Source of the DNA: CAIRDP01 sp037134895
GTDB lineage: Bacteria; Bacteroidota; Bacteroidia; Bacteroidales; FEN-979
DNA length: 64,000 nucleotides
Assembly (NCBI GenBank): GCA_037134895.1
Contig: JBAXLI010000004.1
Coordinates: 57,445 to 121,444, forward strand
Reading direction: 5' to 3'
Below the pieces are notes generated by a model. That model was not told the origin of the DNA and searched no databases. It worked only from the letters and a program-made list of their open reading frames with translations. The stretch's first letter is position 1; each line of letters begins with the position of its first letter. Shown here piece by piece: positions 52,181-60,889 of this stretch. Made by a program: the position numbers and the translations under genes.

Positions 52181-52960
52181 TTATTTTGGATTTGTGCCGG
52201 CCTTAAATTTGGTAACTTTTTCTGACTTCCCGGTTTCATCATACTCAGTCCAGGGTCCATCTTTCTGACCTTTAATATATTTTCCGGTCATTTTCAGTTT
52301 CCCATTCCTGTAAAACTCCTTATAATCTCCAGACAGTTCATTGTTTGTGTAACTCGATAAAATCTGCAAGGTGTCATTATCATAAAAGGTCTTCTGAATG
52401 CCTTCAAAATTCCCAAGCTTGTAATTATATTCGGCAAGAAGTTTCCCTCCCTTGTTGAACCATTTTGAAGAACCATTTTTCTGGTTTTCGACGTAATCAG
52501 ATTCTTCCTGAATCTTCCCGTTATCATAATATAACCTGTAGAGCCCGTTCCTTTTCCCATTTACATAATTGGTTTCAGAGACCGGGAAATCACCACTGGG
52601 GGCATATGAAACCTGCTGTCCGTTGAGCAAACCATTCCGGTAATATTCATACAAAGTGATCTTGCCCCTGCGGTCAAGCTGAATATAAGGGCCGTCCTTT
52701 TGTCCGTCCTTGTATGTGTCGATCCTGGCAAGAACATTACTTGGATAAAAACCAACCCAGGACCCTTCTTTTTTATTCAGTTTAAAGTAGCCTTTCAAAG
52801 TGACATCCCCGGCTTTTTCTTCCCAGAATCCTGTTTTAAGGCCAGAAGCATCTGTTCGGTTCAGTGTGTCGTTTGGTTTGGCAGCCGTATTTACCTGAGA
52901 CTTCAGTACGAAAGGCATCAGAAAGAATAATGCTGATGCGATAATGAAAAACTTCTTCAT
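52181..52960 (-). CDS. Exported MORN-repeat (YwqK-like) protein
   Basis: The product has 259 residues from the ATG at 52960. The open frame begins 33 codons earlier but would overlap rimO. It has a signal peptide (MKKFFIIASALFFLMPFVLKSQ). At least seven MORN-type repeats follow, such as LKTGFWEEKAGDVTLKGYFK, YRNGLLNGQQVSYAPSG and YRNGKLKMTGKYIKGQKDGP, ending KVTKFKAGTNPK. Such proteins are often labelled YwqK-family antitoxin, but no toxin gene is near and the export signal argues against that role. Confidence 0.85.
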   Translation of the reverse strand: MKKFFIIASALFFLMPFVLKSQVNTAAKPNDTLNRTDASGLKTGFWEEKAGDVTLKGYFKLNKKEGSWVGFYPSNVLARIDTYKDGQKDGPYIQLDRRGKITLYEYYRNGLLNGQQVSYAPSGDFPVSETNYVNGKRNGLYRLYYDNGKIQEESDYVENQKNGSSKWFNKGGKLLAEYNYKLGNFEGIQKTFYDNDTLQILSSYTNNELSGDYKEFYRNGKLKMTGKYIKGQKDGPWTEYDETGKSEKVTKFKAGTNPK

Positions 52961-53007
52961 GATATTTTTTTTTGGTTGTTTATGCAGAAAAGACAGTATG
53001 ACAATGG

Positions 53008-53015
53008 CAAAGTTA
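53008..53015 (-). promoter_or_regulatory. -7 element for the MORN-thioesterase unit
   Basis: Read on the minus strand this is TAACTTTG, 47 bases upstream of the ATG at 52960, just beyond the rimO stop codon. No TTTG at -33. Confidence 0.45.
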
Positions 53016-53018
53016 AAA

Positions 53019-54353
53019 TTATTTACCGCTTCTGCCAGGCTTTTCGGGAAGCCCGGCATAAAGATCGAAACTTTCAGCAGCTGTTATGCTTACCTCAGAA
53101 AACGTTCCCATTTTAAGTTTATTGCCAGAAACCGGTATAAGGATTTCATTATCAATTTCAGGTGAATCGCTCTCGGAACGGCCAATAAAATATTCACCTT
53201 CTTTCCTATCGATCAGTACCTTAATAGTCTTGCCGATCATACCCTGGTTGCGTTCCAGGGAAATTCTCTCCTGCAGTTCCATGATCGCATCGGCTCTCTG
53301 ATGTTTTACCTTCCGGCTGATGGTATCCCGCAGTTTAAATGCTGCTGTGTCTTCTTCATGTGAATAAGTAAATACACCAAGACGGTCAAATTTCGCTTCA
53401 TTCACGAAATCAAGAAGTTCCCTGAATTCTTTTTCAGTTTCTCCCGGGTAACCTACGATGAAACTGGTCCGGATGGCTACTCCCGGTATTTCCTTCCTTA
53501 TTTTCTCAATAAGGCTGCGTGTTCCGGATGATGACAACCCCCGCTTCATGGATTTGAGGATACGATCACTGATATGCTGAAGCGGAATATCAATATACTT
53601 GCATATGTTTGAGTGATCGCGGATAACAGATGTCAGATCACGAGGGAACCCGTGAGGATAAGCATAATGAAGGCGTATCCAGCCTTCAGGATTCACTGCT
53701 GAAAGTTCAGTCAGCAATTCAGCTATCTTACGCCGTTTATAAAGATCAAAGCCATAATATGTTGTATCCTGTGAAATAACTATGATCTCTTTCACTCCCT
53801 GCGCCACAAGTCCTTCAGCTTCTTTTACAATATCGGCGGATGATCGTGAAATGTGGGCACCCCGTATTCCTGGTATTGCGCAAAACGAACATTTCCGGTC
53901 ACAACCTTCGGCGATTTTCAAGTAAGCGTAATGTGATGGTGTGGAGATCATCCGTTCACCCAGGAGGTGGCTGTTATAATGTCCGCCGAGTTCACCGACG
54001 ATCTTTTTCAGTTCATTCACACCGTAAAATGCATCTACTTCGGGGATGTCATTCTTTAGCTGCTCCCTGTACCTTTCGGCCAGGCAGCCCATAACGAAAA
54101 CATGCCTGAGTTTGCCTTCTGATTTTGCCTTTGTATACTGCAGTATGGTGTCGACCGACTCCTGCCTGGCATCGCCAATGAACCCGCAGGTATTTATAAT
54201 CATGGTGTCAAGGCCTTCGATGGAAGAGGGATCGAAGGAAATCTTCAGTTTGCTGGCATCCAGCTGTTTTTGCAGGAGTTCGGAATCGATAAGGTTCTTG
54301 GCACAGCCAAGCGAAACGATACCTATATTATGTGGCCGGGTTCTGGTTTTCAA
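53019..54353 (-). CDS. rimO: Ribosomal protein S12 methylthiotransferase RimO
   Basis: This 444-residue radical-SAM enzyme adds a methylthio group to an aspartate of ribosomal protein S12. The UPF0004 domain supplies C17 (SLGCAKN), C56 (NTCGF) and C90 (VMGCLAERY) for one cluster, and the radical-SAM motif C151-x3-C155-x2-C158 (CDRKCSFC) for the other. A C-terminal TRAM domain follows (about 375-440). The start codon is TTG at 54353, 8 bases after ftsY. No ATG is available before the conserved HNIGIVSLGC. Confidence 0.96.
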   Translation of the reverse strand: MKTRTRPHNIGIVSLGCAKNLIDSELLQKQLDASKLKISFDPSSIEGLDTMIINTCGFIGDARQESVDTILQYTKAKSEGKLRHVFVMGCLAERYREQLKNDIPEVDAFYGVNELKKIVGELGGHYNSHLLGERMISTPSHYAYLKIAEGCDRKCSFCAIPGIRGAHISRSSADIVKEAEGLVAQGVKEIIVISQDTTYYGFDLYKRRKIAELLTELSAVNPEGWIRLHYAYPHGFPRDLTSVIRDHSNICKYIDIPLQHISDRILKSMKRGLSSSGTRSLIEKIRKEIPGVAIRTSFIVGYPGETEKEFRELLDFVNEAKFDRLGVFTYSHEEDTAAFKLRDTISRKVKHQRADAIMELQERISLERNQGMIGKTIKVLIDRKEGEYFIGRSESDSPEIDNEILIPVSGNKLKMGTFSEVSITAAESFDLYAGLPEKPGRSGK

Positions 54354-54361
54354 CCGGTGGA

Positions 54362-55312
54362 TTATTTAAAGAGACTGTCGACAAATTCCAGTCTGTTGAA
54401 TATCTGGAGATGTTCCAGCTTTTCACCAACGCCTATATATTTTACCGGAATTTTAAACTGGTCGGATATGCCAATGGCCACACCTCCTTTGGCTGTTCCG
54501 TCGAGTTTGGTAAGGCAAAGTGCATTGACTTCAGTGGCAGTGGTAAACTGCTTTGCCTGTTCAAAAGCATTCTGTCCTGTGGATGCATCCAGCACGAGCA
54601 GCACTTCATGGGGGGCATCGGGAATAAGTTTCTGCATTACCTTCCTGATCTTGGTCAGCTCGTTCATCAGGTTGATCTTGTTGTGGAGACGGCCTGCAGT
54701 ATCAATGATCACAACATCTGTGTTCCTTGACATCCCTGACTTTACCGTGTCGAAAGCAACCGACGCCGGATCTGCTCCCATCCCCTGGGTGATGATGGGT
54801 ACATCGACTCTCTGAGCCCAGATCTGCAGCTGGTCGACCGCTGCTGCCCTGAAGGTGTCGGCAGCGCCAAGAAGTACCGACTTGCCTGCTTTTTTAAAAT
54901 GGTATGCCAGTTTGCCAATGGTCGTCGTCTTCCCTACCCCGTTCACTCCGACCACCATGATAACATAGGGTTTCGAGGGAAGCGGAAAATCAAATCCCTT
55001 CTGATCTTCAATGGTATTTTCGAGGAGCAGCCCGGCGATCTCTTCTTTCAATATGGTGTTCAGTTCGGCTGTCCCCAGGTACTTGTCTCTGGCAACGCGT
55101 TTCTGTATGCGCTCAACTATCCTGACGGTGGTTTCCACTCCCACATCCGAAGTCACAAGAATCTCTTCAAGATTATCCAGGACTTCATCATCAACCCTGG
55201 ATTTTCCTGCAACAGCTTTGGTAATCCTTGAAAAGATAGTGGTCTTGGTCTTTTCCAACCCCTTGTCGAGGTCTTCTTTTTTGTCTTTGCTCAGGAAACT
55301 GAACAGTCCCAT
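54362..55312 (-). CDS. ftsY: Signal recognition particle receptor FtsY
   Basis: This 316-residue SRP-type GTPase docks the SRP-ribosome complex at the membrane. The N domain has a basic start (FSFLSKDKKEDLDKGLEKTK). The G domain has GVNGVGKTTTIGKLAYHFK (G1), GAADTFRAAAVDQL (G2), DVVIIDTAGR (G3) and TKLDGTAKGG (G4). It lacks the long acidic A domain of E. coli FtsY, as is usual in this phylum. It lies between the DUF4295 gene, with a terminator-like hairpin in the gap, and rimO. Confidence 0.97.
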   Translation of the reverse strand: MGLFSFLSKDKKEDLDKGLEKTKTTIFSRITKAVAGKSRVDDEVLDNLEEILVTSDVGVETTVRIVERIQKRVARDKYLGTAELNTILKEEIAGLLLENTIEDQKGFDFPLPSKPYVIMVVGVNGVGKTTTIGKLAYHFKKAGKSVLLGAADTFRAAAVDQLQIWAQRVDVPIITQGMGADPASVAFDTVKSGMSRNTDVVIIDTAGRLHNKINLMNELTKIRKVMQKLIPDAPHEVLLVLDASTGQNAFEQAKQFTTATEVNALCLTKLDGTAKGGVAIGISDQFKIPVKYIGVGEKLEHLQIFNRLEFVDSLFK

Positions 55313-55331
55313 GGTGCGGGCTTATATAAAA

Positions 55332-55358
55332 AACGCTTATTCCGGAAGAAATAAGCGT
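55332..55358 (-). terminator. Terminator or attenuator between DUF4295 gene and ftsY
   Basis: ACGCTTATT (55333-55341) pairs with AATAAGCGT (55350-55358), a perfect 9-bp stem. On the minus strand it is followed by a run of T residues. Since ftsY begins only 20 bases beyond, and no separate promoter is visible, it probably reduces rather than stops read-through from the ribosomal protein promoter. Confidence 0.75.
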
Positions 55359-55379
55359 CCCATGAATTATTAAATTTGT

Positions 55380-55544
55380 CTAATCGAGCTTTCCTGCAAG
55401 GAAATCTTTAACCTGATCATTGGGAACCATAGCTTCCTTGAAAACATAAGCCCCGGTTTTCTTTGAACGTACCATGCGGATTACCTTGGTATAATCTTTA
55501 CCGGTTGCGGAACCTTTAAATGAAGCAACTACTTTCTTTGCCAT
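55380..55544 (-). CDS. DUF4295 small protein
   Basis: This basic 54-residue protein starts MAKKVVASFKGSATGKDYTK and ends VKDFLAGKLD. It matches DUF4295, a short family confined to Bacteroidota and encoded between rpmG and ftsY. The constant link to ribosomal protein and SRP-receptor genes suggests a ribosome-related role, but none is established. It starts 8 bases after rpmG. Confidence 0.9.
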   Translation of the reverse strand: MAKKVVASFKGSATGKDYTKVIRMVRSKKTGAYVFKEAMVPNDQVKDFLAGKLD

Positions 55545-55552
55545 AACTCAAA

Positions 55553-55741
55553 CTATTTAATTTCTTTATGAACGGTCACTTTTTTGAGGTAAGGGTTGAA
55601 CTTTTTCAACTCCAGCCTCTCAGGTGTGTTTTTCTTGTTTTTCTTGGTGACGTAACGCGACATCCCGGGCACACCGCTTGTTTTCTGCTCAGTGCATTCC
55701 AGAATCACTTGAATTCTCTGGTCTTTGCTCTTCTTTGCCAT
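55553..55741 (-). CDS. rpmG: 50S ribosomal protein L33
   Basis: The protein has 62 residues (MAKKSKDQRIQVILECTEQK ... SRYVTKKNKKNTPERLELKK ... FNPYLKKVTVHKEIK). It has only one cysteine, so it is the zinc-independent form. A complete promoter lies directly upstream, making rpmG the first gene of rpmG-DUF4295-ftsY-rimO. rpmB (L28), a frequent upstream partner in this phylum, is not present here. Confidence 0.97.
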   Translation of the reverse strand: MAKKSKDQRIQVILECTEQKTSGVPGMSRYVTKKNKKNTPERLELKKFNPYLKKVTVHKEIK

Positions 55742-55771
55742 GAAAAATTATTCTTATAAATTTAGGGACTG

Positions 55772-55802
55772 CAAAAGTACAAACTTTCCGGTAATAAACA
55801 AA
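55772..55802 (-). promoter_or_regulatory. Promoter of the rpmG operon
   Basis: On the minus strand TTTG (55802-55799) and TACTTTTG (55779-55772) are spaced by exactly 19 bases. The rpmG ATG follows 30 bases after the -7 element. Confidence 0.87.
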
Positions 55803-55859
55803 AATATTTTAATACTTTTAGACTGTGAACCTACACTGGCCTTTTTTTACCCTGTTCAG

Positions 55860-56762
55860 ATGAGCTGGAAATCATACATCCACGGTTATCAGTCGTACCT
55901 CCGGCTCGAGAAATCCCTTTCACTCAATTCCATAGAAGCTTATATACACGATGTAGAGAAACTGACCCAGTTCTTTGAGCAATCAGGCAAAACTGCTGTT
56001 CCCGGAGAAGTCTCTCTCAATGACCTTAAGGATTTTTTACGGTGGATCACAGAACTGGGAATGACACCTACATCTCAGGCAAGGATAATTTCGGGCCTGA
56101 AGGGGTTTTATAAATACCTTCTGCTTGAGAACATTATTCAGAAAGATCCCACTGAACTGCTTGAATCACCCCGTACCGGCCGAAAACTTCCTGTTTTTCT
56201 GACAGTTGACGAGATCAATACGCTCATTGAAGCGATCGACCTGAGCACTCCCGGGGGAAAACGCAATAAAGCCATCCTGGAAGTCATGTATGGCTGCGGA
56301 TTAAGGGTTTCGGAACTGGTAGGCCTTCGCATTTCAAATATCTATTTCAACGAAGGCTTTGTCAAAATCGTTGGTAAGGGCAATAAGGAAAGGCTTGTCC
56401 CCCTTGGCCACACCGCAAGAAATGAGATTGTGCATTACCTGAAGGAGATCAGGACAGGTGTTCTTATCCGGGCCGGGAATGACGACATCTTATTCCTGAA
56501 CCGCAGGGGGTCAAAGCTCAGCCGGGTCATGATCTTTACCATCATTAAAAACCTTGCAGTCAAAGCAGGAATAAAGAAGACTATTAGTCCACATACTTTC
56601 CGCCACTCATTTGCCACCCACCTTGTCGAAGGCGGGGCCGATCTTCGTGCCGTGCAGGAAATGCTGGGGCATGAATCTATCACAACCACCGAGATCTATA
56701 CACATCTTGACAGGGAGTACCTTCGTAGCACAATTATTCAATTCCATCCCCGCAGCTTATAA
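55860..56762 (+). CDS. xerD: Site-specific tyrosine recombinase XerD
   Basis: The product has 300 residues from the ATG at 55860. The open frame runs upstream through the rpmG promoter, so that extension was rejected. The N-terminal SAM-like domain is YIHGYQSYLRLEKSLSLNSI. The catalytic residues of tyrosine recombinases are all present: R149 (GCGLRVSELVGLR), K173 (GKGNKER), H245-x2-R248 (HTFRHSFATHL), H271 (LGHESI) and Y280 (TEIYTHLD). Length and motifs fit the chromosome-dimer resolvase rather than an element integrase. No dif-like site was identified. Confidence 0.93.
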   Translation: MSWKSYIHGYQSYLRLEKSLSLNSIEAYIHDVEKLTQFFEQSGKTAVPGEVSLNDLKDFLRWITELGMTPTSQARIISGLKGFYKYLLLENIIQKDPTELLESPRTGRKLPVFLTVDEINTLIEAIDLSTPGGKRNKAILEVMYGCGLRVSELVGLRISNIYFNEGFVKIVGKGNKERLVPLGHTARNEIVHYLKEIRTGVLIRAGNDDILFLNRRGSKLSRVMIFTIIKNLAVKAGIKKTISPHTFRHSFATHLVEGGADLRAVQEMLGHESITTTEIYTHLDREYLRSTIIQFHPRSL

Positions 56763-56763
56763 A

Positions 56764-56849
56764 GTTGAATTTCGAATATTGAACATTGAATATTTAATGA
56801 TGAAATACTTCGATATTCGACATTCTTTGTTCGATATTCGATATTCAAA
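56764..56849. repeat. Heptamer array forming a long imperfect hairpin between convergent genes
   Basis: From 56767 the sequence reads in 7-base units: GAATTTC, GAATATT, GAACATT, GAATATT, TAATGAT, GAAATAC, then TTCGATA, TTCGACA, TTCTTTG, TTCGATA, TTCGATA, TTCAAAT. The first half (56764-56807) is the inverse of the second (56806-56849): 33 of 44 positions pair and several mismatches would be G-U in RNA. It fills the whole space between the xerD stop and the SDR stop, so it could serve as a terminator for both. Confidence 0.85.
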
Positions 56850-57650
56850 TTATTTAAACGGCGAGTCCGGCTCCTTCGCCATATGATTATACACCATGCC
56901 ATCCATAAATTTCGGGAAGAATTTGTTTAGCAATACCGTGAGTTTGCCCATGGTAGTGAGGACGATCCTGTCGCGGCGTTTTTCAATGGCATTACAGATA
57001 CGGGCAGCGACGGTTTCGGCAGGCATGAGTTTACTTTCATCAAGAGGTGTTTCGCCCTGTGATGAGCCGTCTTTTGATAAGGCTATACTGCGGATGTTGC
57101 TTGCGGTGAAGCCCGGACAGGCGATCAGGACGTGAAGCCCTTTTTTCATATTCTCTATGCGGATGACTTCCAGCAATCCGTGCATCGCAAATTTCGATGC
57201 AGAATATCCTGTGCGCCCCGGAAGTCCTTTATAGCCAGCAACAGATGAAACTCCAACCAGGGAGCCTTTGGTTTTTAAAAGCTCAGGAAGAGCATATTTG
57301 CTGCAGTAAACCGTTCCCCAGAAATTCGTATCCATTAGTTTCCTGATAACATCAAGGTCAAGAACCTCGAACAAGGCCCTCATGGAGATCCCGGCATTGT
57401 TGATAAGAACGTCGATGCGACCGAATTTTTCAACAGCGGCTTTGACAAGGAGGCGGCAATCCTCCTCACTTGTCACATCTGACTTGACATTCAGGTAGAC
57501 GGCTGAATCCCATGAGGAAGTAAATTCATCCAGGACTTCCTTACGGCGGGCCGACAGAACGACGTTTGCACCACGATTATGGGCTTCAAGCGCAAGGGCT
57601 TTACCAATTCCTGAGGAAGCACCAGTGATGATGATGACCTTGTTTTGCAT
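56850..57650 (-). CDS. Short-chain dehydrogenase/reductase
   Basis: The product has 266 residues of the classical SDR fold. The cofactor motif TGASSGIG is at 9-16, NNAG follows in DVLINNAGISM, and the catalytic residues are Ser in VGVSSVAGYKG and the Tyr-x3-Lys pair YSASK. ARRKEV after the second strand suggests NADP. The C-terminal extension (KFFPKFMDGMVYNHMAKE) resembles DHRS7-like members acting on lipid or steroid substrates. The real substrate is unknown. Its 5' side abuts heptamer arrays and its 3' end abuts the hairpin array. Confidence 0.9.
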   Translation of the reverse strand: MQNKVIIITGASSGIGKALALEAHNRGANVVLSARRKEVLDEFTSSWDSAVYLNVKSDVTSEEDCRLLVKAAVEKFGRIDVLINNAGISMRALFEVLDLDVIRKLMDTNFWGTVYCSKYALPELLKTKGSLVGVSSVAGYKGLPGRTGYSASKFAMHGLLEVIRIENMKKGLHVLIACPGFTASNIRSIALSKDGSSQGETPLDESKLMPAETVAARICNAIEKRRDRIVLTTMGKLTVLLNKFFPKFMDGMVYNHMAKEPDSPFK

Positions 57651-57681
57651 TTTACGAAGTTTGAGGCAAAGGTAGGAAATG

Positions 57682-57791
57682 GAATTACGAATTACGAGTT
57701 ACGAATTACGAATTACGAATTACGATTTCATGTAGGAAGCCCGATTTACGAATTTATCCTGCATCCCGCATCCTGCATCCTGCATCTTGTA
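57682..57791. repeat. Two adjacent heptamer arrays, (GAATTAC)6 and (TCCTGCA)5
   Basis: Six units at 57682-57723 read GAATTAC (third unit GAGTTAC). Then 57743-57756 holds two degenerate units, GATTTAC and GAATTTA. From 57757 five units read TCCTGCA, TCCCGCA, TCCTGCA, TCCTGCA and TCTTGTA; these are the reverse complement of the GGATGCA family at 44310. The whole lies between the divergent SDR and aminotransferase genes. Confidence 0.88.
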
Positions 57792-57826
57792 TACGGGAAA
57801 TTAAGTAATTTCGTAAAAAATCTTCG

Positions 57827-59032
57827 ATGACTGAAAGGGAACTTTTTTACCGTTACCTGGGCTTGCCGGCATTCGGGCCAATGGCACTGGATATTGTAAA
57901 GGCCGAAGGGGTCTTTCTTTACGACAGGGACGGGAAGGATTATATAGATATGGTTTCGGGTATCTCTGTCAGCAATGTCGGGCATCGTCATCCGCAGGTT
58001 CTTGAAGCTATTAAAAAGCAGCTTGACGCTTACCTCTACGTTAATGTTTATGGGGAGTTCATTCATTCGCCCCAGGTGAAGCTTGCCGAAAAGCTTGCAG
58101 GCCTTCTCCCCTCTGCCCTTGATTCGGTGTATTTCGTCAATTCAGGAGCAGAGGCTATTGAAGGTGCCCTGAAACTGGCAAAGAGGTATACCGGGCGTTC
58201 GGGTATCATTGCATTCAGGGATGCCTACCATGGTTCTACCCATGGCGCACTAAGTATTTTAGGAAATGAAAGTATGAAACAGGCTTTCCGCCCGCTTTTG
58301 CCGGATGTGAGTTTCCTTGAATTCAACAATTACTGCGATCTTGAAAAGATAACTTCTCATACAGCCTGTGTGGTTACAGAAACTACCCAGAGTGAGGCAG
58401 GACTGATCCCATCGGCCGAAGGCTTCATGTTTCAGTTGAGGAAACGCTGCAATGAGACAGGCACATTGCTTATTATCGATGATGTGCAGATGGGGTTTGG
58501 CCGAACAGGAAGCTTTTTTAGCTTTGAACCTTACGGTATAGTGCCTGACATCCTGGTATTAGCAAAAGCGCTGGGAGCCGGCATGCCACTTGGAGCCTTC
58601 ATTGCCCCGAAACCGGTTATGGATTCACTTGCCACCAATCCCATGCTCGGGCATATCACCACTTTCGGAGGCCATCCTGTGAGCTGTGCTGCAGCAATAG
58701 CCGGGATCGATGTGCTTACAGGTGGACAATATCCGCAGAAAGCAGAAATGAAAGGCCGTTCAATAGAAGGAATGTTGTCGGGAGCCCTGAAAAATGGCTT
58801 TATCTCGGGCATTCGCCGCAAAGGACTTGCCCTTGGTGTCGATCTCGCAGACCCTTCAAAGCGCAACGCATTTCTTGAAGCTTGTTTAGAATATGGTATC
58901 CTTATAGATTACTACCTCTTCAAACCGGCAACATTCAGGATTGCCCCTCCACTTGTGATCAGTGAAGCTGAGATAAAACAAGGCATGGACAGGCTTCTTG
59001 AAGCGCTGAACTCGGTTTACAAAGGGAATTAG
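57827..59032 (+). CDS. Class III PLP-dependent aminotransferase (acetylornithine/ornithine aminotransferase-like)
   Basis: The product has 401 residues. Hallmarks are YIDMVSGISVSNVGHRHPQV, the phosphate-binding VNSGAEAIEGALKLAKRYTG, RDAYHGSTHGALS, the PLP-ring aspartate in LLIIDDVQMGFGRTG and the Schiff-base lysine in LVLAKALGAGMPLGAF. The family transfers amino groups from omega-amino acids such as acetylornithine, ornithine or 4-aminobutyrate. No arginine or lysine genes are adjacent, so the substrate is not fixed. TAATTTCG, one mismatch from the -7 consensus, lies 13 bases upstream. It converges on the next gene with a 4-base overlap. Confidence 0.9.
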   Translation: MTERELFYRYLGLPAFGPMALDIVKAEGVFLYDRDGKDYIDMVSGISVSNVGHRHPQVLEAIKKQLDAYLYVNVYGEFIHSPQVKLAEKLAGLLPSALDSVYFVNSGAEAIEGALKLAKRYTGRSGIIAFRDAYHGSTHGALSILGNESMKQAFRPLLPDVSFLEFNNYCDLEKITSHTACVVTETTQSEAGLIPSAEGFMFQLRKRCNETGTLLIIDDVQMGFGRTGSFFSFEPYGIVPDILVLAKALGAGMPLGAFIAPKPVMDSLATNPMLGHITTFGGHPVSCAAAIAGIDVLTGGQYPQKAEMKGRSIEGMLSGALKNGFISGIRRKGLALGVDLADPSKRNAFLEACLEYGILIDYYLFKPATFRIAPPLVISEAEIKQGMDRLLEALNSVYKGN

Positions 59033-60729
59033 TCAATTCTGACCAGGGCGGCTGAACTGCTTTGAGTCCCTTCAACTACTTTCACAAAATAGTAACCCCT
59101 GGGAATTCCTGTACCATCAAGTTTTACCTGGTGGTTTCCGCTAGCCTGGTATCCCGAAACAAGGGTCTTTACTTCTCTTCCGCAGATGTCGACCAGGGAT
59201 ACCCTGGCAAAATCACTTCGGGGAAGAAAATACTCTATAGTTGCCTGTTCCCTGAAAGGGTTAGGGTAGGCCGATATGTGCATGACTGAAGTTTCGTTAA
59301 GGGCTGATGAAATCCCTGTAGTCGGGGGCGTAATGGTGCTGTAATAGACGTCCTGCTCGCCATTCAGGGTGTTGGTCCATGCAAGACAGGCTTTGCTGTT
59401 ATCGGAGATCATGGAGATGTAATCACCCATTTTTGCCTGCTGGGGCCAGCCGACTCTTGAGTCGAAAAGCGGTGTGAGTTTCTGTGAGGCCGACCAGTTT
59501 GTTCCCTGGTTGAGGGAATACGAGTAATATAAAGCCGAAAGCAGGGAATCGGGCGGTGAATCTCGGGTGTCGAGCCAAACTGCATCAATTCTTCCGTTCG
59601 GGGCAACAGACATGGTTCCGAACCACTGGTAAGAGTTGGTTCCCGGGGCATCACTGACTTTTACCGGCTCGGTCCAGGTCAGTCCGCCGTTAGTGCTACG
59701 GGTGAACATCACATCAGCTGAGTCGTTGTTTGAGTATCTCCAGACAGAAGCCAGAAGATAAATATTGCCTTTGGCCGGGCTGTCTGAAAGATCAACCGAA
59801 ATGCTGATCTGCCCTGTAAGTCCAATGGGATTGATCAGTTCACCATAGGTGACCTGCCCATCCATGTATGCTGTTGAAAGGCTCCAGGTTGGTATTGAAT
59901 CGGCATACTGGGAGTTGATGGATTTCAGGACAACCATCCCGTATGAATCGCTCCAGCCTGAGATATACACTTCGCCGTTGTTCCCGACAGCGACGGTCCC
60001 CCAGTATGGATTTCCCGGGAGTTCTATACAATCCCCATAGCTGCTGTTTCCATCAGTAGAGCGGGTAAAAGCGCCGGGCAGGCATGAACTGAAGCTCTCG
60101 TTCCAGTCGACATACATGTTCCCGCTGCCTGCACCCTTTGTACGGTCAATGGCCATCCATTGCTTGTCTCCTCCATGAGCATCGGTCCCGGTATTCCAGG
60201 AAGCGCCCCCGGTACTGCTTTTGAATACCTTGCAAAAGTATCCCATGGCATTTGAGGTAAGGCTGTTATAATAAAAGTTACCTGCCGTATCACAATCCAG
60301 GACAGGGTCACTTCTGAAGAGCCCGGGATTGATAACACCTGGGAAAGTCCAGGATTGTCCTCCATTGGTTGAATAACCAAAACCGGCCTGCCTGAAATTA
60401 CTGAGCACATTGTCAAACTGCCTCCAGCCAATGACAATATTCTGCGGATTGACCGGGTCGATCGTCATCGAAGGTTCATTGGCAGCATCTCCCACAATGT
60501 TGTTTCCGCTGCCGTCGACATTGACCTGTACCATTGTAAACGTGGCACTTTTAATTGCAGGGGCTTTTGAACGCGCAGAGGTTGAAGGGGGCATATAAGG
60601 CTGGTCCTCGGTTTCATGGTGAAGCCTTGCTTTTGATCCTGTTGACTTTGGTTGCTGGGCATAAGAATAACAAGGTACAAGGAGTATCATTACCAATAAT
60701 ACTCTGCAGAATAAGGTGTTTGATTTCAT
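59029..60729 (-). CDS. Secreted sialidase-fold (Asp-box propeller) protein with T9SS sorting domain
   Basis: The product has 566 residues with a signal peptide (MKSNTLFCRVLLVMILLVPCYSYA). Asp-box-type turns recur: YSTNGGQSWTFPG, KSSTGGASW, RSTNGGLTWTEP and SLNQGTNWSA. They mark a sialidase-superfamily beta-propeller. The catalytic arginine triad of true sialidases is not evident, so enzymatic sialidase activity is not claimed. The last 80 residues form a T9SS type A domain (ISAYPNPFREQATIEYFL ... IPRGYYFVKVVEG). Confidence 0.86.
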   Translation of the reverse strand: MKSNTLFCRVLLVMILLVPCYSYAQQPKSTGSKARLHHETEDQPYMPPSTSARSKAPAIKSATFTMVQVNVDGSGNNIVGDAANEPSMTIDPVNPQNIVIGWRQFDNVLSNFRQAGFGYSTNGGQSWTFPGVINPGLFRSDPVLDCDTAGNFYYNSLTSNAMGYFCKVFKSSTGGASWNTGTDAHGGDKQWMAIDRTKGAGSGNMYVDWNESFSSCLPGAFTRSTDGNSSYGDCIELPGNPYWGTVAVGNNGEVYISGWSDSYGMVVLKSINSQYADSIPTWSLSTAYMDGQVTYGELINPIGLTGQISISVDLSDSPAKGNIYLLASVWRYSNNDSADVMFTRSTNGGLTWTEPVKVSDAPGTNSYQWFGTMSVAPNGRIDAVWLDTRDSPPDSLLSALYYSYSLNQGTNWSASQKLTPLFDSRVGWPQQAKMGDYISMISDNSKACLAWTNTLNGEQDVYYSTITPPTTGISSALNETSVMHISAYPNPFREQATIEYFLPRSDFARVSLVDICGREVKTLVSGYQASGNHQVKLDGTGIPRGYYFVKVVEGTQSSSAALVRID

Positions 60730-60816
60730 GCTGTGAAATTAAAAAAAAAATCAGTCCCCGGCATAAAGTAATTATTATGAATCCGGTTCAGCTAATCGGT
60801 TTACAGGCAATATTGC

Positions 60817-60824
60817 TACATTTG
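60817..60824 (+). promoter_or_regulatory. -7 element of the YncE-like gene
   Basis: TACATTTG matches TAnnTTTG and lies 65 bases upstream of the ATG at 60890. No TTTG at -33. Confidence 0.45.
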
Positions 60825-60889
60825 CTAAAAGTCAATTCAACAAGCCAGTGACTTCCTCAAACAAATCTTTAACATTTAAATCCTGAATC

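Noticed and set aside
52181..52960. Toxin-antitoxin antitoxin (YwqK family)
   Set aside because: The protein has a signal peptide and no toxin partner; the label arises only from shared MORN repeats.
55860..56762. Integrase of a mobile element next to repeats
   Set aside because: Length, N-terminal domain and residues match housekeeping XerD, and there are no attachment sites, tRNA or cargo genes.
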